Source of the DNA: Hysterium pulicare CBS 123377
Taxonomy: Eukaryota; Ascomycota; Dothideomycetes; Hysteriales; Hysteriaceae
Assembly (NCBI GenBank): GCA_000467715.1
Contig: AJFK01000323.1
Location: 1-64,000, forward strand
Reading direction: 5' to 3'
DNA length: 64,000 bases
A model generated the notes under the pieces. That model searched no databases. It saw nothing but the letters and a program-made list of their open reading frames with translations, and was not told the DNA's origin. Position numbers and translations under genes: made by a program. Position 1 is the stretch's first letter. Each line of letters opens with the position of its first letter. Positions 33,701 through 45,518 of this stretch are shown here, piece by piece.

Positions 33701-36177
33701 ATTTTTATGCCAATAACTGTGAGTCGGGTTTTCTTGGATGTATTTACGACACTGCTTTAACGTGGCGGAACCATCACGCCCGTGGAATGGTTTTGCTTCC
33801 AACAGTGGAAATCCCCACTCATCGAGCGACTGCACGTCGTTTGTCCCTTTGGTCGCATCTTTGGGGCGTCCTCTATTATCTGACTTCTTCTTCGCTCTCT
33901 TTGCGGCCTCTTTGCTAACGGCTTCCCAGGAAACTTCGTCGGCCTCAACAGCTTTCTGAAAATTTTCGTGCGTTCTGTAGACAAAATGAACGAACTTCAT
34001 CTCTTGTGTAATTGTAGTGTCTCTGATAACACTCAAATGTCGTAGATGAGATGGTTGACTTTCTTCCCAATCTTCTGTGAGTCGACCAGTAAAGGCTTCA
34101 ATTGGCCGCTTAAAGAAATGACCAATCGTAAGATTTCGGATAGCCTAGGAGAATCAGCTTGCAGTCACCGTAATAGATTGTATACTACTCACCAGGGAAT
34201 TGCAACCTTTTTTACCACCACTGCCCACCGCGTCGAAGACCAAATTAGCAATTAGTTGATCTGGATTCCATTGTGGCGGTACCCGGCCTGATTCTTCTAT
34301 TTCGCCGTCATCATTCTCAACGCCATCCCAGTCCCCGTATTCAGCTTCCAGATCTAGATCCCGGAAAGCTTCATCGCCTTCCTCGTCTTCCTCGAGGATA
34401 CCAGCAGGGCCGACCGGTATAGCACGGCGGGCGAAATTGAGGCTATTGTAATCATCCTCTTGTGGTGGTCTCAATAGTTTTATGCAACGGAGCCAATAGC
34501 AGTCCGTGCCTTTCATTTTAGCTTTCACTCGTTTGATAAAACCAATCTTCTCTAAACGGAGAATTGCAGAATTAAATGCTTTGTTGCTCCACGAACCGGT
34601 TTTGACCGGAATTTTCTACAATGAATTAGCTGCAGGACGACAAATTTGCCTGGGAAATAAACTTACCATCTTTTTCCTGAGATCGTCGACGCCTAACACC
34701 CGAACATCACGGAGCAAATCATACATGTTTCGAACCAGATTAGGGAGAATCAATACTCCTTCGACATAAACATCCTCTGGTGCCCCTGGTTTATTGCTGA
34801 CCTGGGCATTCGCACGTTTGCTGACGAACTTTCGGAGAGTACACAAGCTCGTTCGCATGCCTCGAACATTGATTGCTTTCTTCTCTATGTAGCCCTTCCC
34901 AGCGAGCACATCAGTTCTATGCGGCACCGAGCGTTTGTCTTGGCCCGTCAGCTTGAACAGCTCAGGTTGCATAATACCCTTTGCGCCCCGTGAAGCTATG
35001 ATCGAGAGCAGGTCGAACAACAATTGCGGACATTTCTTATAGTCAATGGAATGACCACAGACAGCTTGCCAAGTCATGTCCTGGCTGGTGAAGAGGCGTG
35101 GCACTGACGAGACCCGCTGCCCGGCTCCAGCAGTTCCTGACACCAAATGTTGTTCAGCCGAGATATTTGGAGTAGGTTGTCGCATCTCATCGTTGTCTGC
35201 AGCAGCCGTATCTGTAGTATCAGAGCCTCCTTGCTGGGGCGTTGAAGTAGCGGAAGCGTCCTGGGAGGGGTCCTCATGGTGTGCCGATAGATGATCTGAA
35301 TTCGACACATGATCCTGAGCATCCTCGGGATGGCCGATCTGAGAATGTTGAACCTCGTCTGGGGTTCTTTGAGAGACTTGGGTAACGGTAGAAGGCTCGG
35401 TTCCGTCACTGCTCGTTGATTCTTGAGCCTCGACATTCTCAGAGGCTTCAATAGTGGAATGGGTGTTGTCGACCGGATCCTCACTTGCCAATGCTTGATG
35501 AACCAGCTCAGGATTTAGGGAAAGTGGAAGTGCAGAACTATGAGGAGCGTTGTCGGCAACGAGAGCTGAAGGCGTCGGAGTTTGGCGAGTCTTCTTCGAC
35601 TGTCGCTGCTTAGATCGCCTTGATTCAGGCGCATCTGATTCCAATCTTTCGAACTCTGGCAGTGATAGTTTGCGTTCTTTATCATCCAAGAGAATTCGAA
35701 TGTCTGGATGATCTGTAAGCCAGTCCCAGACTTTCTCGAAGAGTTGGCGGTCGATAACCGGGGTGTTCAGAGAGGCATTGGGATCACCGAAAGTTGTCCG
35801 GCGAGAGGTTGAATCCGATTGAGTATAAAATTGCTGTACAAAGCGGCGAAAGTCATCGCTGCTTGCGCCTGTAGATAGACAAATTAGCAAAATGAGAATA
35901 TCGTTGATGTTTTGGCTCCACCGAGAATCGAATTCCAGTCATCACCGTCAACCACAACTCGACGACATTAACACCATGTCACAGAACTCAGTGCCATCTG
36001 ACCCGTCTGTTTATTATCCAGCCCCGGTCTCTGACCAAGCGCAATCCGTCTGATGCTCAACCTCCTTTATCGCTCGTGCAACCAATAGGAAAGTGCTGGC
36101 TGGAACGTACCTCGAGCGCCGCACAGTGCGATCTCCGCGAGTAGAAACTCGATTAGTTCATCGAAACCTTTCGCCAT
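27785..36177 (-). CDS. TFC3: TFIIIC B-block-binding subunit (Tfc3/Sfc3), very large form
   Basis: Exons 36177-36111, 35868-34667, 34615-34193 and 34144-27785 give 2683 aa, more than twice yeast Tfc3 (1160 aa). It is the largest TFIIIC subunit, which recognises the B box of tRNA genes and recruits TFIIIB and Pol III. The N-terminus MAKGFDELIEFLLAEIAL and the winged-helix block GIMQPELFKLTGQDKRSV (near residues 317-335) match the B-block domain. A second winged helix follows near residues 395-460. A conserved central region lies near 1470-1580 (FLRTRIILEILERCNGMFPG, SYGVPIMKHLLILPHIDP). Between these are long disordered Ser/Pro-rich tracts with AT-hook-like motifs (RGRPK near 654, KGRPRT near 840, RPGRPRQ near 2005) and an acidic stretch near 1730-1825. 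Intron 1 is 242 nt. Confidence 0.9.
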
Positions 36178-36514
36178 GCTCCGCCCGTCCCCTTACTTCT
36201 TCCGTCCAGATTCCAAAAATGTCAAAAATGTTAAGTCATGAGCATTCGCGGCGACTCGAACGCAGGTCGTTTGGTGACTGGGTGGGTTGAGTTTGACCTG
36301 CAGCTTTGACTCGATTTTTCGATGTGGGGTGGCGGGGGTTTCTTGGCGGCCTCAGGCAACAAGGCCTTCACGAGGGACTCCCGAGGTCCGCTCTCTGATG
36401 AAAATGTCTACAGGCTACTGCCGCAACCTAAGTCCGCTTAAGGATTACATTAAACACTAAATGATTTCAGCACATAAACTCAAGGTATTTGAGAGCCTAT
36501 GTCCTTGGGGAAAT
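36178..36514. promoter_or_regulatory. TFC3 promoter / 3' flank of the next gene
   Basis: A 337-bp gap. The TFC3 promoter must lie on its left side. No specific element was recognised. Confidence 0.4.
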
Positions 36515-37475
36515 CTATGAATTGCTTCGCCTTCCCCCCATGAGCTTCCTGTAGCTTTCAATAATGCCCTGCCTAGCCTCTCCAAGCTTCTCTCTCCTTC
36601 GCAAACTCCCCGCTGAATTGGGTATATCCGCCACCTGTACCTTTGCACCATTCTTGACTTTAAACTTCTCCTTGGGTATCCGTGTGAACTGCGGCGGCGC
36701 CTGAACCACATCGTGTAGACCTTTCCTCTCCTCTCTCTTCGCCTTCAATGCTTCCCAAGGATCAACATCGTCATCATCAACCTCGCCGACCACCTTCTTC
36801 CTTTTGCCTTTCTTCCCCTTCTTTCCCGAGACTGGCAGATCGACCGTCTTATCCTCCCACATAGCATCTAGCTCATCTTGCTCCTCCTCAGCCAGCTCCC
36901 TCTCCTCGGCCTCCTTTTCTCGAATTCGAGCTTCCTCTTTCCGCCATCCCTCTTGTAGTCTGCGTAACTTCTTTTCATGCTTCGTTATGCGCTCCGTGAC
37001 CCCTTCCACGTGTTTAGCTTTTTTGGTGAGGTTCGACAGCGGCAATGCTTGATTCACACGTTGGGCAAAATCTGATAGACGCTCTCCGGGTAGGATCTTC
37101 GGGAGTATTTGAACCTCACTATCCCCGGTGTCCGTAGGAGTCTCCTGGGCAAGCTTGCGCTTCTTGTCCTTTGGCAAACTGCCATTGTCGAGACCCTTTG
37201 GTCCTTTTTTGGTCGATTGGAATTGCATCAGTCGCGCAAAGGCCTTCGGTGTGTCATCTTCGCCGTAACCATTCTGAGACTTCTTCCGCTTGCGGTTGGA
37301 GCGGTTTGCGTCGCGCGCAGTGGCCTTGCCTACAGGAAGTGGTTTCGCGCCGACCGTGGGTGGAAGATTGTATCTACACACTAGGAATCAATTTTGCAAA
37401 GTGCATATTTAGGATTCACAAATCAACTCACAGTGAACTGTCTTTAGTATCTCTCCTCCTGTGTTTGTGCGGCAT
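36515..37475 (-). CDS. Lys/Glu-rich coiled-coil protein, probably nucleolar (CCDC137-like)
   Basis: Exons 37475-37432 and 37373-36515 give 300 aa. The start MPHKHRRRDTKDSS is joined to LYNLPPTVGAKPLPV by a 58-nt intron; the second of two close AGs (ending 37374) keeps the frame. The protein is very basic, with bipartite-like signals (NRSNRKRKK, KKGKKGKRKK), a long charged helix near residues 150-190 (KHEKKLRRLQEGWRKEEARIR), and an acidic DDDDVDPWEALKAKREERKG segment. The end, VADIPNSAGSLRRREKLGEARQGIIESYRKLM, is the conserved part. Proteins with this tail are sometimes labelled urease-accessory in fungal databases, which I think is a misnomer. Resemblance to animal CCDC137 is from memory and moderate. 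Its role is unknown; a nucleolar location is inferred from composition. Confidence 0.72.
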
Positions 37476-39160
37476 GGCGTTATTCGGTATTTGACGAATT
37501 TGTGATGGAGATTGGCGAAGAAAGTTGTAGCTCGCATCGGCACGGCAGGGTTTCTCCGAAAGAGACACCCGTGGACGAGATCTAGACTTTTGACGTGCAT
37601 GACGTGCCGCTAAGCCGCCCCAAACGCACCTTGATGCAAAGGTGCGTCCAGAGGCACTTCGTTTCTGTAACAATTGCCTCTGGCGGGCTTGTCCGTGACT
37701 GCTGCCATCATCGTGGCACACGGCCATGACCAAATCACATAGGAGGCGCTACACTTACTTCTACGACTCGAAGAATCGCGCTGAACGACCAGATTACCCT
37801 CTCCAGATGACTTACCGATTGCGCGGCTTGCGCAACTTCACCAGCTCAACCATGGGCATACAAGCAGCACTGGATCTACTCCGTGTTATGCTATTAATCG
37901 AAAGTAGGGAAGTATGCAAAGAGACGTCAAAAACCTTTGCAGGATCATCGTCAAGGAACATGCTCTCCGTCTTAGACCAATAGTCAATTGGCGATTTTCC
38001 TGTTTTCTGAGCTCGGTGATGTTCTAGAAGCGACGCATTACTACTGGAAGCAGTCGACCTTGTAGCGGGGACTAATGATATGAGAGGAGAGGATGAGCTT
38101 CTCGGCCTGGCTAGATAACTGTCGCCCTTTATTGAATCGAGCCACCGATGTTTCAATTCCTAATGAGAACACTGAGTGGGACAGCGTCTTGAAGGCTATT
38201 ACTATTGCTATGCGGACTGATGCCCCCGTTATCAGTGCATATCAACGCTGCAAGTGCATGAAGAAATGGAAAAATGCATGGCCGACCTGGCATCAAGGCA
38301 TTCTCCGCGAAAATCACATGGCCAGAAGAAGCATTAGTTCCTCTGGCGACTCTGGTGAGTCTGGTCAATGTTTGTGAAGCGGGATTGCGTGCCAGCGAGT
38401 CGAAGTTCGCAGTACGTCGTTGTGGCTTGAATGCTGAACCAAAGAGCGACTAGACCTGTGTTTATCGCCTACTTTGAGGTGTGCGCGGAGATCCACCAAC
38501 CAGAACGACCTCACGACATCGTGGGCTGGAATGAGAAGTTGGACCATCTCCGGCTCTTTTTCGAGCGCATGTCCAGACCGGGATTTTTATCTTCTATCTT
38601 CACAGTGCTGGTTACCTACCTATATATCTGGTTGAGACTTGCTCCTGATGGCCATGATACTCAATGCATCGGCAGTTTTTGTTTCAACTTTTTCTCCGCG
38701 ACGCCCCTCCTGCATTTAGTGAGACAGCATATACTTCCAGCAAACTCAGCCGAAACACCATTCTCTAGACCCTTTCCCCCGTTCAACCCCGGTTTCGGTT
38801 ATACAGCCTGTTCCCAAACCTCCTCTCAAACTTTTGTCTGGGCCCTCCTAGCACATTGTGGCTGGTCGTGGGTCGAGTCTTAGCCATATATTAGTTTGGA
38901 CCCCTCATTCACTATTAAGCTCGTTGAATACCCGTTCGCACGCCATCAAGTTTTGAAAGAGTGAACAAGACTTCGAAGCAGTGTTTGAATCTCCATCTTC
39001 TCCACACCTTACGATTGCGACCTCGGAACTGCGCAAGTCATTTGCCGGTGTATCTCGACGCTAGGACCTCTCGATTGGAGAGTGGGATTTGCCAAGTAGA
39101 TCGGCGCCGGGTTTGCGCGAGCGTAATCGATAAACAATTGGCTGTCGGCCTGTACCTGAC
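37476..39160. other. Long intergenic region upstream of AIM6
   Basis: About 1.69 kb with many stop codons in all frames. A 150-codon frame at 38431-38883 shows no domain. The interval must contain the divergent promoters of the coiled-coil gene and AIM6. I see no repeat or RNA gene. Confidence 0.4.
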
Positions 39161-40735
39161 ATGGCTCGTACTTCGCGCATCGACTCTACTCAGAGCGATG
39201 GAGGAGACTTCTTGACTATCCCTCTCAAGAACGCACGAATTGTATCGTTACGAGCACTGGAGGATGGCAACGAAGACAGCCTCGATTATAGAGACTCGTT
39301 CTGGAGTAGATTCCTCATGCCTTTAAGGTCACGGAAACATGGAAAACAGCCGATGCCGCAACATCAACCATTATCGACTGGGGACACAAAGGTACAAGCC
39401 GTGAGAAGTTCTACCAGATCACCATGGACTCCACGGCTATCACGAGTGTGCTTGGCTATTCCAATACTCGTACTGGCTTTCTTGTGAGTTGATACAGTTT
39501 CATTACTACCACAACCCTAACCCCCCTCAACGAGATGCTATCATACTTCACTACTCCTGGAACAAGATGTATCCTCTTGTAGTGTATTGGTCCTACTTCT
39601 TTTATGTATTACGTTTTACTGTTTCGAACTACCCGCACTAACATGAGGTAGTGGTGCTGTCCACCTCGTGAACGTGGGGATGAGCATGGTTCCAATGTGG
39701 TGGGATGACGAACATCCCTTCCTCCCTGAATGGGGTGAATCTGGAAAGTTAGGTGACGGACTTGCATCTTATCCCACAGACTTCACTCGAGATGTGATTC
39801 CAATAAATTGTCACTCCCACAACGACTATTGGCGACGGGTGCCTCTGTACCAAGCCCTCCACTACGGTTGCACCGGAGTCGAAGCCGATGTTTGGCTCTT
39901 TGACAACGAACTATATGTCGGCCATAACACAATGTCACTAACGCGAAACCGAACACTACGAAGCTTGTATGTTGATCCCATAGTCGACATACTGGACCAT
40001 CAAAACGCAAATACTAAATTTGGGAATGCAACACGCAATGGTGTCTTCGATGAAGATCCACACCACACACTCGTACTCCTCATAGATTTCAAGAATTCAG
40101 GAGAGGCCATCTGGCCCGTTGTGGTGGAACAACTCTCTGCGCTAAGACAGAAGAACTACCTTACCTACTTTGACGGTCACAATGTAACCACCGGTCCCGT
40201 CATCGTGGTCGCGACAGGAAATGCACCTTTTGATCTCCTCATATCTAATACCACATACCGTGATATCTTCTTTGACGCACCCCTAGCGGATATGTTCGAA
40301 GAACCAATAGGTGGCTTTCCAGAATCTGGGTCTTTTCATAAGAATCCCCCCTCCTTTCCTACTAAATTTGGGCCATCGCATCCCAAGCAGGCCCGGAGAT
40401 CGGCGGGACAGGGAAATAACGGTGTATCGCCAACTTCTTCTTTCGACAAGACGAACTCTTACTACGCCTCTGTCTCTTTCAACAAAGCCATCGGACGTGT
40501 TTGGGGAGGTCGCTTGACAGGCCACCAAATACGAACCATTCGAGGTCAGATTCAAGGCGCTCAGCGTCGCGGTCTCAAAGTCCGTTACTGGAATACTCCG
40601 AACTGGCCCATTGGCCTGCGAAATCACATTTGGAATGTTCTGGTTCGGGAGGGGGTGGACTACTTGAACGCGGATGATTTAAGAGCGGCAACTCGCGGCA
40701 ATTGGAATAGGAAGAAGCATTATGGCTGGCTGTAG
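39161..40735 (+). CDS. AIM6: AIM6-family PLC-like phosphodiesterase domain protein
   Basis: Exons 39161-39483 and 39652-40735 give 468 aa. AIM6 (altered inheritance of mitochondria 6) proteins have a PLC-like TIM-barrel phosphodiesterase fold; substrate and exact role are not established. The N-terminal 90 residues are polar, followed by one membrane segment near residues 93-118 (VCLAIPILVLAFF, GAVHLVNVGM), split by a 168-nt intron. The catalytic-barrel start INCHSHNDYWRRVPLYQAL has the His-x-Asp pair used for metal binding, followed by GVEADVWLFDNELYVGHNT (Glu/Asp and His). The C-terminus VRYWNTPNWP and WNVLVREGVDYLNADDL is typical of the family. Several N-x-T/S sites suggest a lumenal or extracellular barrel. 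It is followed by UreD on the same strand. Confidence 0.88.
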
Positions 40736-41229
40736 GGCTGTCGATTTCCAATGAAGCTTTCATTCATGCATTTGGGATGGCGATTTGTTGTTTTCTATCG
40801 AGCGATGCATCGAGGCCTAAGTGGAAGACTTGGAGCAGGTCTCGTTTCTTTTGGCAATTTCCGCACACACGCAACGAAAGACGTAGATACCCATGGAACA
40901 AAGTAAATATTCTTAAGCATTTGAACCAGTCAGGTAAAGAAAGTTGTGTCGACTTACCTATGAATGAGCACGGCTAAGGCTACCCTTATTAGGGAGGTCC
41001 AAGCTTTGATCGTTTAGTCTTGCTGCCATGACCCTCCACCTTTCTCACTTCTACGAAGTATCACCAAGCCTCAACAACGGCACCAGAGAGTTTTACACTT
41101 CTCGCTCCTGTTCAATGGATATCAATTGAAGGCCAACTCTCCACCTTCTCCGTATCTATCGCGATCCCGGCGATCTCATCACAATGAGAAGCTCCCCGCA
41201 CCGATAACACCCCGCCTTAAGGACTCAGC
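40736..41229. promoter_or_regulatory. Intergenic region AIM6 / UreD promoter
   Basis: A 494-bp gap between two genes on the same strand. It holds the AIM6 3' UTR and the UreD promoter. No specific motif was recognised. Confidence 0.4.
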
Positions 41230-42300
41230 ATGTCCTTCAAGTCCCCATTTGCCTCTTCTACCTCGCAGCCGGGCCACGGTAGCATAGTTCTCTCCCTCCT
41301 ACCGCCTTCAACTCCAGTTCTGCAAACGGTATCATATCAATACCCTCTAAAGCTCGTAGCTCCAGATCCACTCCCCCCTCCCTCTCTCAATTCCGATTCC
41401 ACGAAATCGCTCGAACCGCAGCAACAGGCAGACTCTCCAATACCAGCCCCGAGCCTTATACACACGGTATTTCTACTCACGTATGGAGGTGGCCTCGTAG
41501 CAGGTGATCAAATCAACCTCAATGTCAAATTAGCATCGCTCGCCCGCCTAATCCTCCTAACCCAAGGCTCGACCAAAATCTTTAAGACGCCTTCGCCGAC
41601 ACTCACATCGCATCAATATACCACAGTTACTCTATCCCCCAACTCAGGTCTCGTATACCTTCCCGATCCCGTGCAGCCCTTCGCCGATAGCGCATTCGAA
41701 CAGAGCCAAATCTATAATTTCGAGGAAGCAGGAGATGGAGAAAGCGAAGGCAGTCTCTGCGTCTGCGACTGGGTGACTAGTGGTCGATCTGCCCGAGGCG
41801 AAAAATGGGATTTTCATAGCTATAAGTCCAGGAATGAAGTCTGGTCAATCCCAAGCCCGGAGAGTGAAAGGAAGAAGAGACTCCTGCTGCGGGATAATCT
41901 TATCTTGGACGCCAAAACTGGTCATACGGGTCTTCCTCTAGCATCTCGCATGGACTCTTTCTCCGTTTTCGGCACCCTCATTCTCTGCGGTCCGCTGTTC
42001 ACCGCCCTCTCGCAGCACTTCCTGCACGAATTTCAATCGCTTCCTAGAATAGGTGGCAGGCAATGGAACGACTCTCAACCCATCGAGTTGAGTGCTGAAG
42101 AGAAGAAGAGATCAGAGAGGCAGGAAAGAGAGGTTGATGACGGTGTTATCTGGAGCGCGGCAAACGTGAGGGGATTCGTGCTTGTGAAGTTCGCAGCCAG
42201 AGAGACAGAGGGTGCAAGGAATTGGTTGAGAGATATGGTGAAGGGAGAGGGGAGTGTGGTGGGCTTGTTCGGCGAACGGGCGGTTCTGTGCTTGAAATGA
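41230..42300 (+). CDS. ureD: Urease accessory protein UreD
   Basis: A single exon of 356 aa. UreD (UreH) docks on apo-urease with UreF and UreG and is needed to load nickel and carbonate into the active site. The family core is clear: LLTYGGGLVAGDQINLNVKL, then LLTQGSTKIFKTPSP, then LVYLPDPVQPFADSAFEQSQ. This is followed by DWVTSGRSARGEKWDF and the RLLLRDNLILDAKTG block. Fungal UreD is longer than bacterial because of the Ser/Pro-rich segment near residues 50-75. The C-terminal ANVRGFVLVKFAARETEGARNWL closes the domain. No signal peptide or membrane segment is present, as expected for a cytosolic chaperone. Neither urease nor UreF/UreG is in the window, which is normal in fungi. Confidence 0.92.
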   Translation: MSFKSPFASSTSQPGHGSIVLSLLPPSTPVLQTVSYQYPLKLVAPDPLPPPSLNSDSTKSLEPQQQADSPIPAPSLIHTVFLLTYGGGLVAGDQINLNVKLASLARLILLTQGSTKIFKTPSPTLTSHQYTTVTLSPNSGLVYLPDPVQPFADSAFEQSQIYNFEEAGDGESEGSLCVCDWVTSGRSARGEKWDFHSYKSRNEVWSIPSPESERKKRLLLRDNLILDAKTGHTGLPLASRMDSFSVFGTLILCGPLFTALSQHFLHEFQSLPRIGGRQWNDSQPIELSAEEKKRSERQEREVDDGVIWSAANVRGFVLVKFAARETEGARNWLRDMVKGEGSVVGLFGERAVLCLK

Positions 42301-43708
42301 GGGTTCAGGCATACCAGTTCGAATGCAACCTATGAACTTACGATACCCTTTGGGAACGACATTTTTCGACTCGAAGAGTGGTCTCATATTAGGGCATCGT
42401 GTAAACCACGAAGAGACGACATTATCTCTAGCATTGGCCTTGCTTATTTGAGATACAGAATCATACAGTAAAATTGGCTCTTGCAACCCAAGAGGCTTCT
42501 GCAAATCATCACCCTTCATCCTCCGCTCCTGGTCTCCAAACACAAAGACTTTCTGTCAGCCTCCAAAATCCATGAGGCAGCTCAGCTCGCATTTTGTTTG
42601 CGGCTGCGTGGCAATGTGACGTTTCAGAGCTTGTTCCTAGCGCTATGATTTTGATCCTCTACCCCCACTCGAGGTTACGCGCTCTCACATCGAGATAACT
42701 CAACAAAACTGTATAGTAGGAATTTTGTTTCGGTATTGCTAGGCTTAGGCAATTTGACTGTCATGCATCGCGTGTGATGATGGACTGATGATGAGTTTAG
42801 GTGGGACGGAACAGGAAAATTGTAAAAATGGACTTAGAGAAAAGCGTATGTCGATTTACAGCCATTACTCCTACTTGCTTCATTGGAGGCTGAAACTTGG
42901 TAGCGAAGGCGCAGAGCTTCGAAACAATGTTGTTGGCCAGTTAGTTGTTGACTGACTGCGTTGTTATTATTTAGATTGCTGCTAGCTCCCACGATGAACT
43001 AATTCCTGGGAAACTCCAAGCACAAGAGGCGGATAAACTGGGTAAGAGAAGACATAATAAGGCGAGGAATGAAGCACAAGAGATCTACAACAGCATTTGA
43101 AACGTATCGAACGACGCAAATGTTTTCATGCTCCATAAATGAAACCTTGGAACGTAAGGCCCAGAACCAGACCAGACGACCATCTATAAAGGTGGAGAAC
43201 AACAACGTGTGCGACCATGATCAGATTCTTGCGGTGGTAATTCCCGTGCGAGTTAGAGAGTGTGAGATGGATGGTGCAGCGATAGGATGGCGTAGGTGCT
43301 ATGTAGCATCTCTGGCAGGGAGATGAGGATGTGCAAGTGATAAAGCCAAGGAAATTGGAAAAGGCCAAGGAAATTTGATGCGTCACACGTGTCAGGGGTA
43401 AGAGGCGCAGTGTGGCAAGTGCTGGGAAACGGCGATCCATACCGCTAAACCCGAAGCGGCCGTGGTTCCTGAAACTTGTTTATTCGGTAAATTGTGGGCA
43501 TTGAATTCCTGCGCCAACCCAATATATTCTGCCGTCTCCCTTTCCTCTCGTCCCCATCATCCGCCACCACTTCACCATCTTATGCCAGTATTGATACTCT
43601 CATAGCGGCCGGCATTGGTGAACTTGGACACGCTTCCTCCATAATATTGATACTTAAAACTCGAATCCCCCAACTTCCACCCTCCACGGACTCGAGAGGA
43701 TCGTCAGG
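42301..43708. other. Long intergenic region UreD / cell-wall protein
   Basis: About 1.4 kb without a credible gene. It must hold the UreD 3' UTR and the promoter of the cell-wall protein, whose 200-bp upstream flank is C/T-rich (tcccccaacttccaccctcc-like), typical of fungal secreted-protein promoters. No other feature is supportable. Confidence 0.4.
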
Positions 43709-44600
43709 ATGAAATCTGCATTTACTCCTATTCTTCTGGCTCTCTGCCTTAGCGCCACATCTTTCGCACAGGCAGTGAGTGAGGGTATCGCACCCAGTGC
43801 AACCGCTCCTGCTGGCTGCAAACCGTCTTACGCTGGGAATTTCACGCTGGGAACCTCATCCATCGCATCCAAGAAAAGGGCCGATACGCAACAGGTACAC
43901 GCGTCTTTTTATTTCAATCACGTCGTCGACGACGACGACACGTATGAACACGCACTAATCTTGATTTGCGTAACAGTTAGAAGACGATACTGCAGTCACT
44001 GTTCGTCTCGCCGACGGTATCCTCCACGACTCCCTCGGCCGCACAGGCGCCATCGTCTCGAACCACCAGTTCCAATTCGACGGACCACCACAAGCAGGCT
44101 CGCTATACACTGGAGGATGGGCTGTCTGTTCCAACGACTCGCTCGCTCTGGGTGACACCACAATCTTTTGGAAATGTCTCAGCGGTGACTTTTACAACCT
44201 TTACGACATCTCGGTCGGCGACCAGTGCTCACCGATCAACATCGTCATCACGCCCGTCGAACAAACCTCAAGCTCGTCTTCTATCGCATCAAGCACGGCG
44301 TCTAGCATTGGATCAGCGTCAGGTAGCATAAGCATAACCTCTTCGCACGCCGTCTCCAGCATTCTCTTGCCCTCGGCAACCACGACGAACAGCGGGAACC
44401 TCACCATCAGCTTGAGCTCCCCGTCACTCAGTTCAGCCAAAATAACAGGATCGGCATCAGGATCGGCTACCGGCACGGCAGCTTCGGGCGCAGCATCAGC
44501 TTCGAAGTCGACAGGCGCCGCCGCTCTGCCAACGCGTGCACCGCGAAGAGAAACCTTCGGAGCCGTGGTAGGCATTCTCGGAGCCGCTTTCTTTTTGTAA
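43709..44600 (+). CDS. Secreted PIR/GPI-type cell-wall protein
   Basis: Exons 43709-43894 and 43977-44600 give 269 aa. A signal peptide (MKSAFTPILLALCLSATSFAQ) is followed by a short pro-region ending in the Kex2-type site KKR near residue 57. A compact folded part carries single Cys residues (GWAVCSNDSLALG, IFWKCLSGDFYNLYDISVG, QCSPINIVIT) in the pattern of PIR-type fungal wall proteins. A Ser/Thr/Ala-rich, probably O-mannosylated stretch follows, and a hydrophobic C-terminus (FGAVVGILGAAFFL) fits a GPI-attachment signal. The protein is predicted to be linked to wall beta-glucan or the plasma membrane. The 82-nt intron keeps phase (QQ|LEDD) and contains a GACGAC microrepeat. The exact family name is uncertain. 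Confidence 0.8.
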
Positions 44601-45518
44601 AAGTCACGTTTTGTATGTATAAATTTGGACACCGCATAGAGGTTTGGTATTGTATTGCTTTTGGGTTACTACGAATGGCTGGTCGGCAAAGGATGAGAGG
44701 AGGATTCTTCTACATACTATTCGTACAAGCCTGATCTATTGTCTCTGGAAGAGCTCTAAGACAAACAGGCTTTTGTTGCTAGTTTTTGTGTCTGGTCGCT
44801 CGCGGCCTTGAATAAAGTAATGATTAATACTCGAGAACGCGTCTGTCTTTCGTGCGCTTTGCCCTGCAGATTGATTTATGCTACTCCGCTGCCCCGTTCC
44901 CTGTTGGATTATTCTTCCCTACGTTTGACTTCAGATCATACCTACGCAAGTTCCTCATCATATCTCAATCTCTCGACGACTGGCCAGATCAAAGCCCCTG
45001 CTCCCACAAACAGGGCACATTCGTCGCGTCTCGCACACAAGCTTTGCTAGATACGAGGCTTCCCGGCGCGTATGTCTTAAGTACACGATCGATCACTCGC
45101 AAACAAACCCCTGGAGAGCCAAGACCCTAATGCAAACACCACAAATCCGCATGCCAAGCCCTCGAATTTTTTTGCATGTGCTTGAGAGTTTCTCCTGAAC
45201 GGTACATTAGCGCCCGCCTCCGTTGGCGGTAGCGCCCGCTGCAACGGGGCATCCGCGACGGGGTGTTCTTGATTCGTGGTTCTGTGGGCTTTCACGCCCG
45301 CACAGGTTCTGGGGATATTGGATTTTATATTTACTTCTGGGATAAGTTTTGAGGAATGAAAAATTGCTTTAACGCCTTCGCTTGAGTTGCATTCGGCTGC
45401 GTAGGCGAAAATTGTATGCGTAAACACATTATGACACTCGTGTGGGTCACATACGTGACTGGGATTTGACATATGTGGAATTTAATATCCAAAATATACA
45501 GACGCATCTCAACTCGCT
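44601..45518. other. Convergent intergenic region
   Basis: About 0.92 kb between two convergent genes. A minus-strand frame at 45077-45472 has no domain. A GC-rich stretch at 45207-45262 contains two direct GCGCCCGC words and may form a hairpin. No gene is supported. Confidence 0.4.

Noticed and set aside
35908-35940. A tRNA-3'-end-like and B-box-like stretch on the minus strand inside TFC3 intron 1
   Set aside because: It matches the B-box core at 8 of 11 positions, but the T-stem does not pair and no matching acceptor strand, D arm or anticodon arm lies upstream. Chance is the simpler explanation.
38431-38883. A 150-codon plus-strand frame with a hydrophobic stretch
   Set aside because: No domain, poor start context and no splice partners; composition matches the surrounding intergenic DNA.
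45077-45472. A 131-codon minus-strand frame
   Set aside because: No recognisable domain, and it lies where the 3' UTRs of two convergent genes should be.
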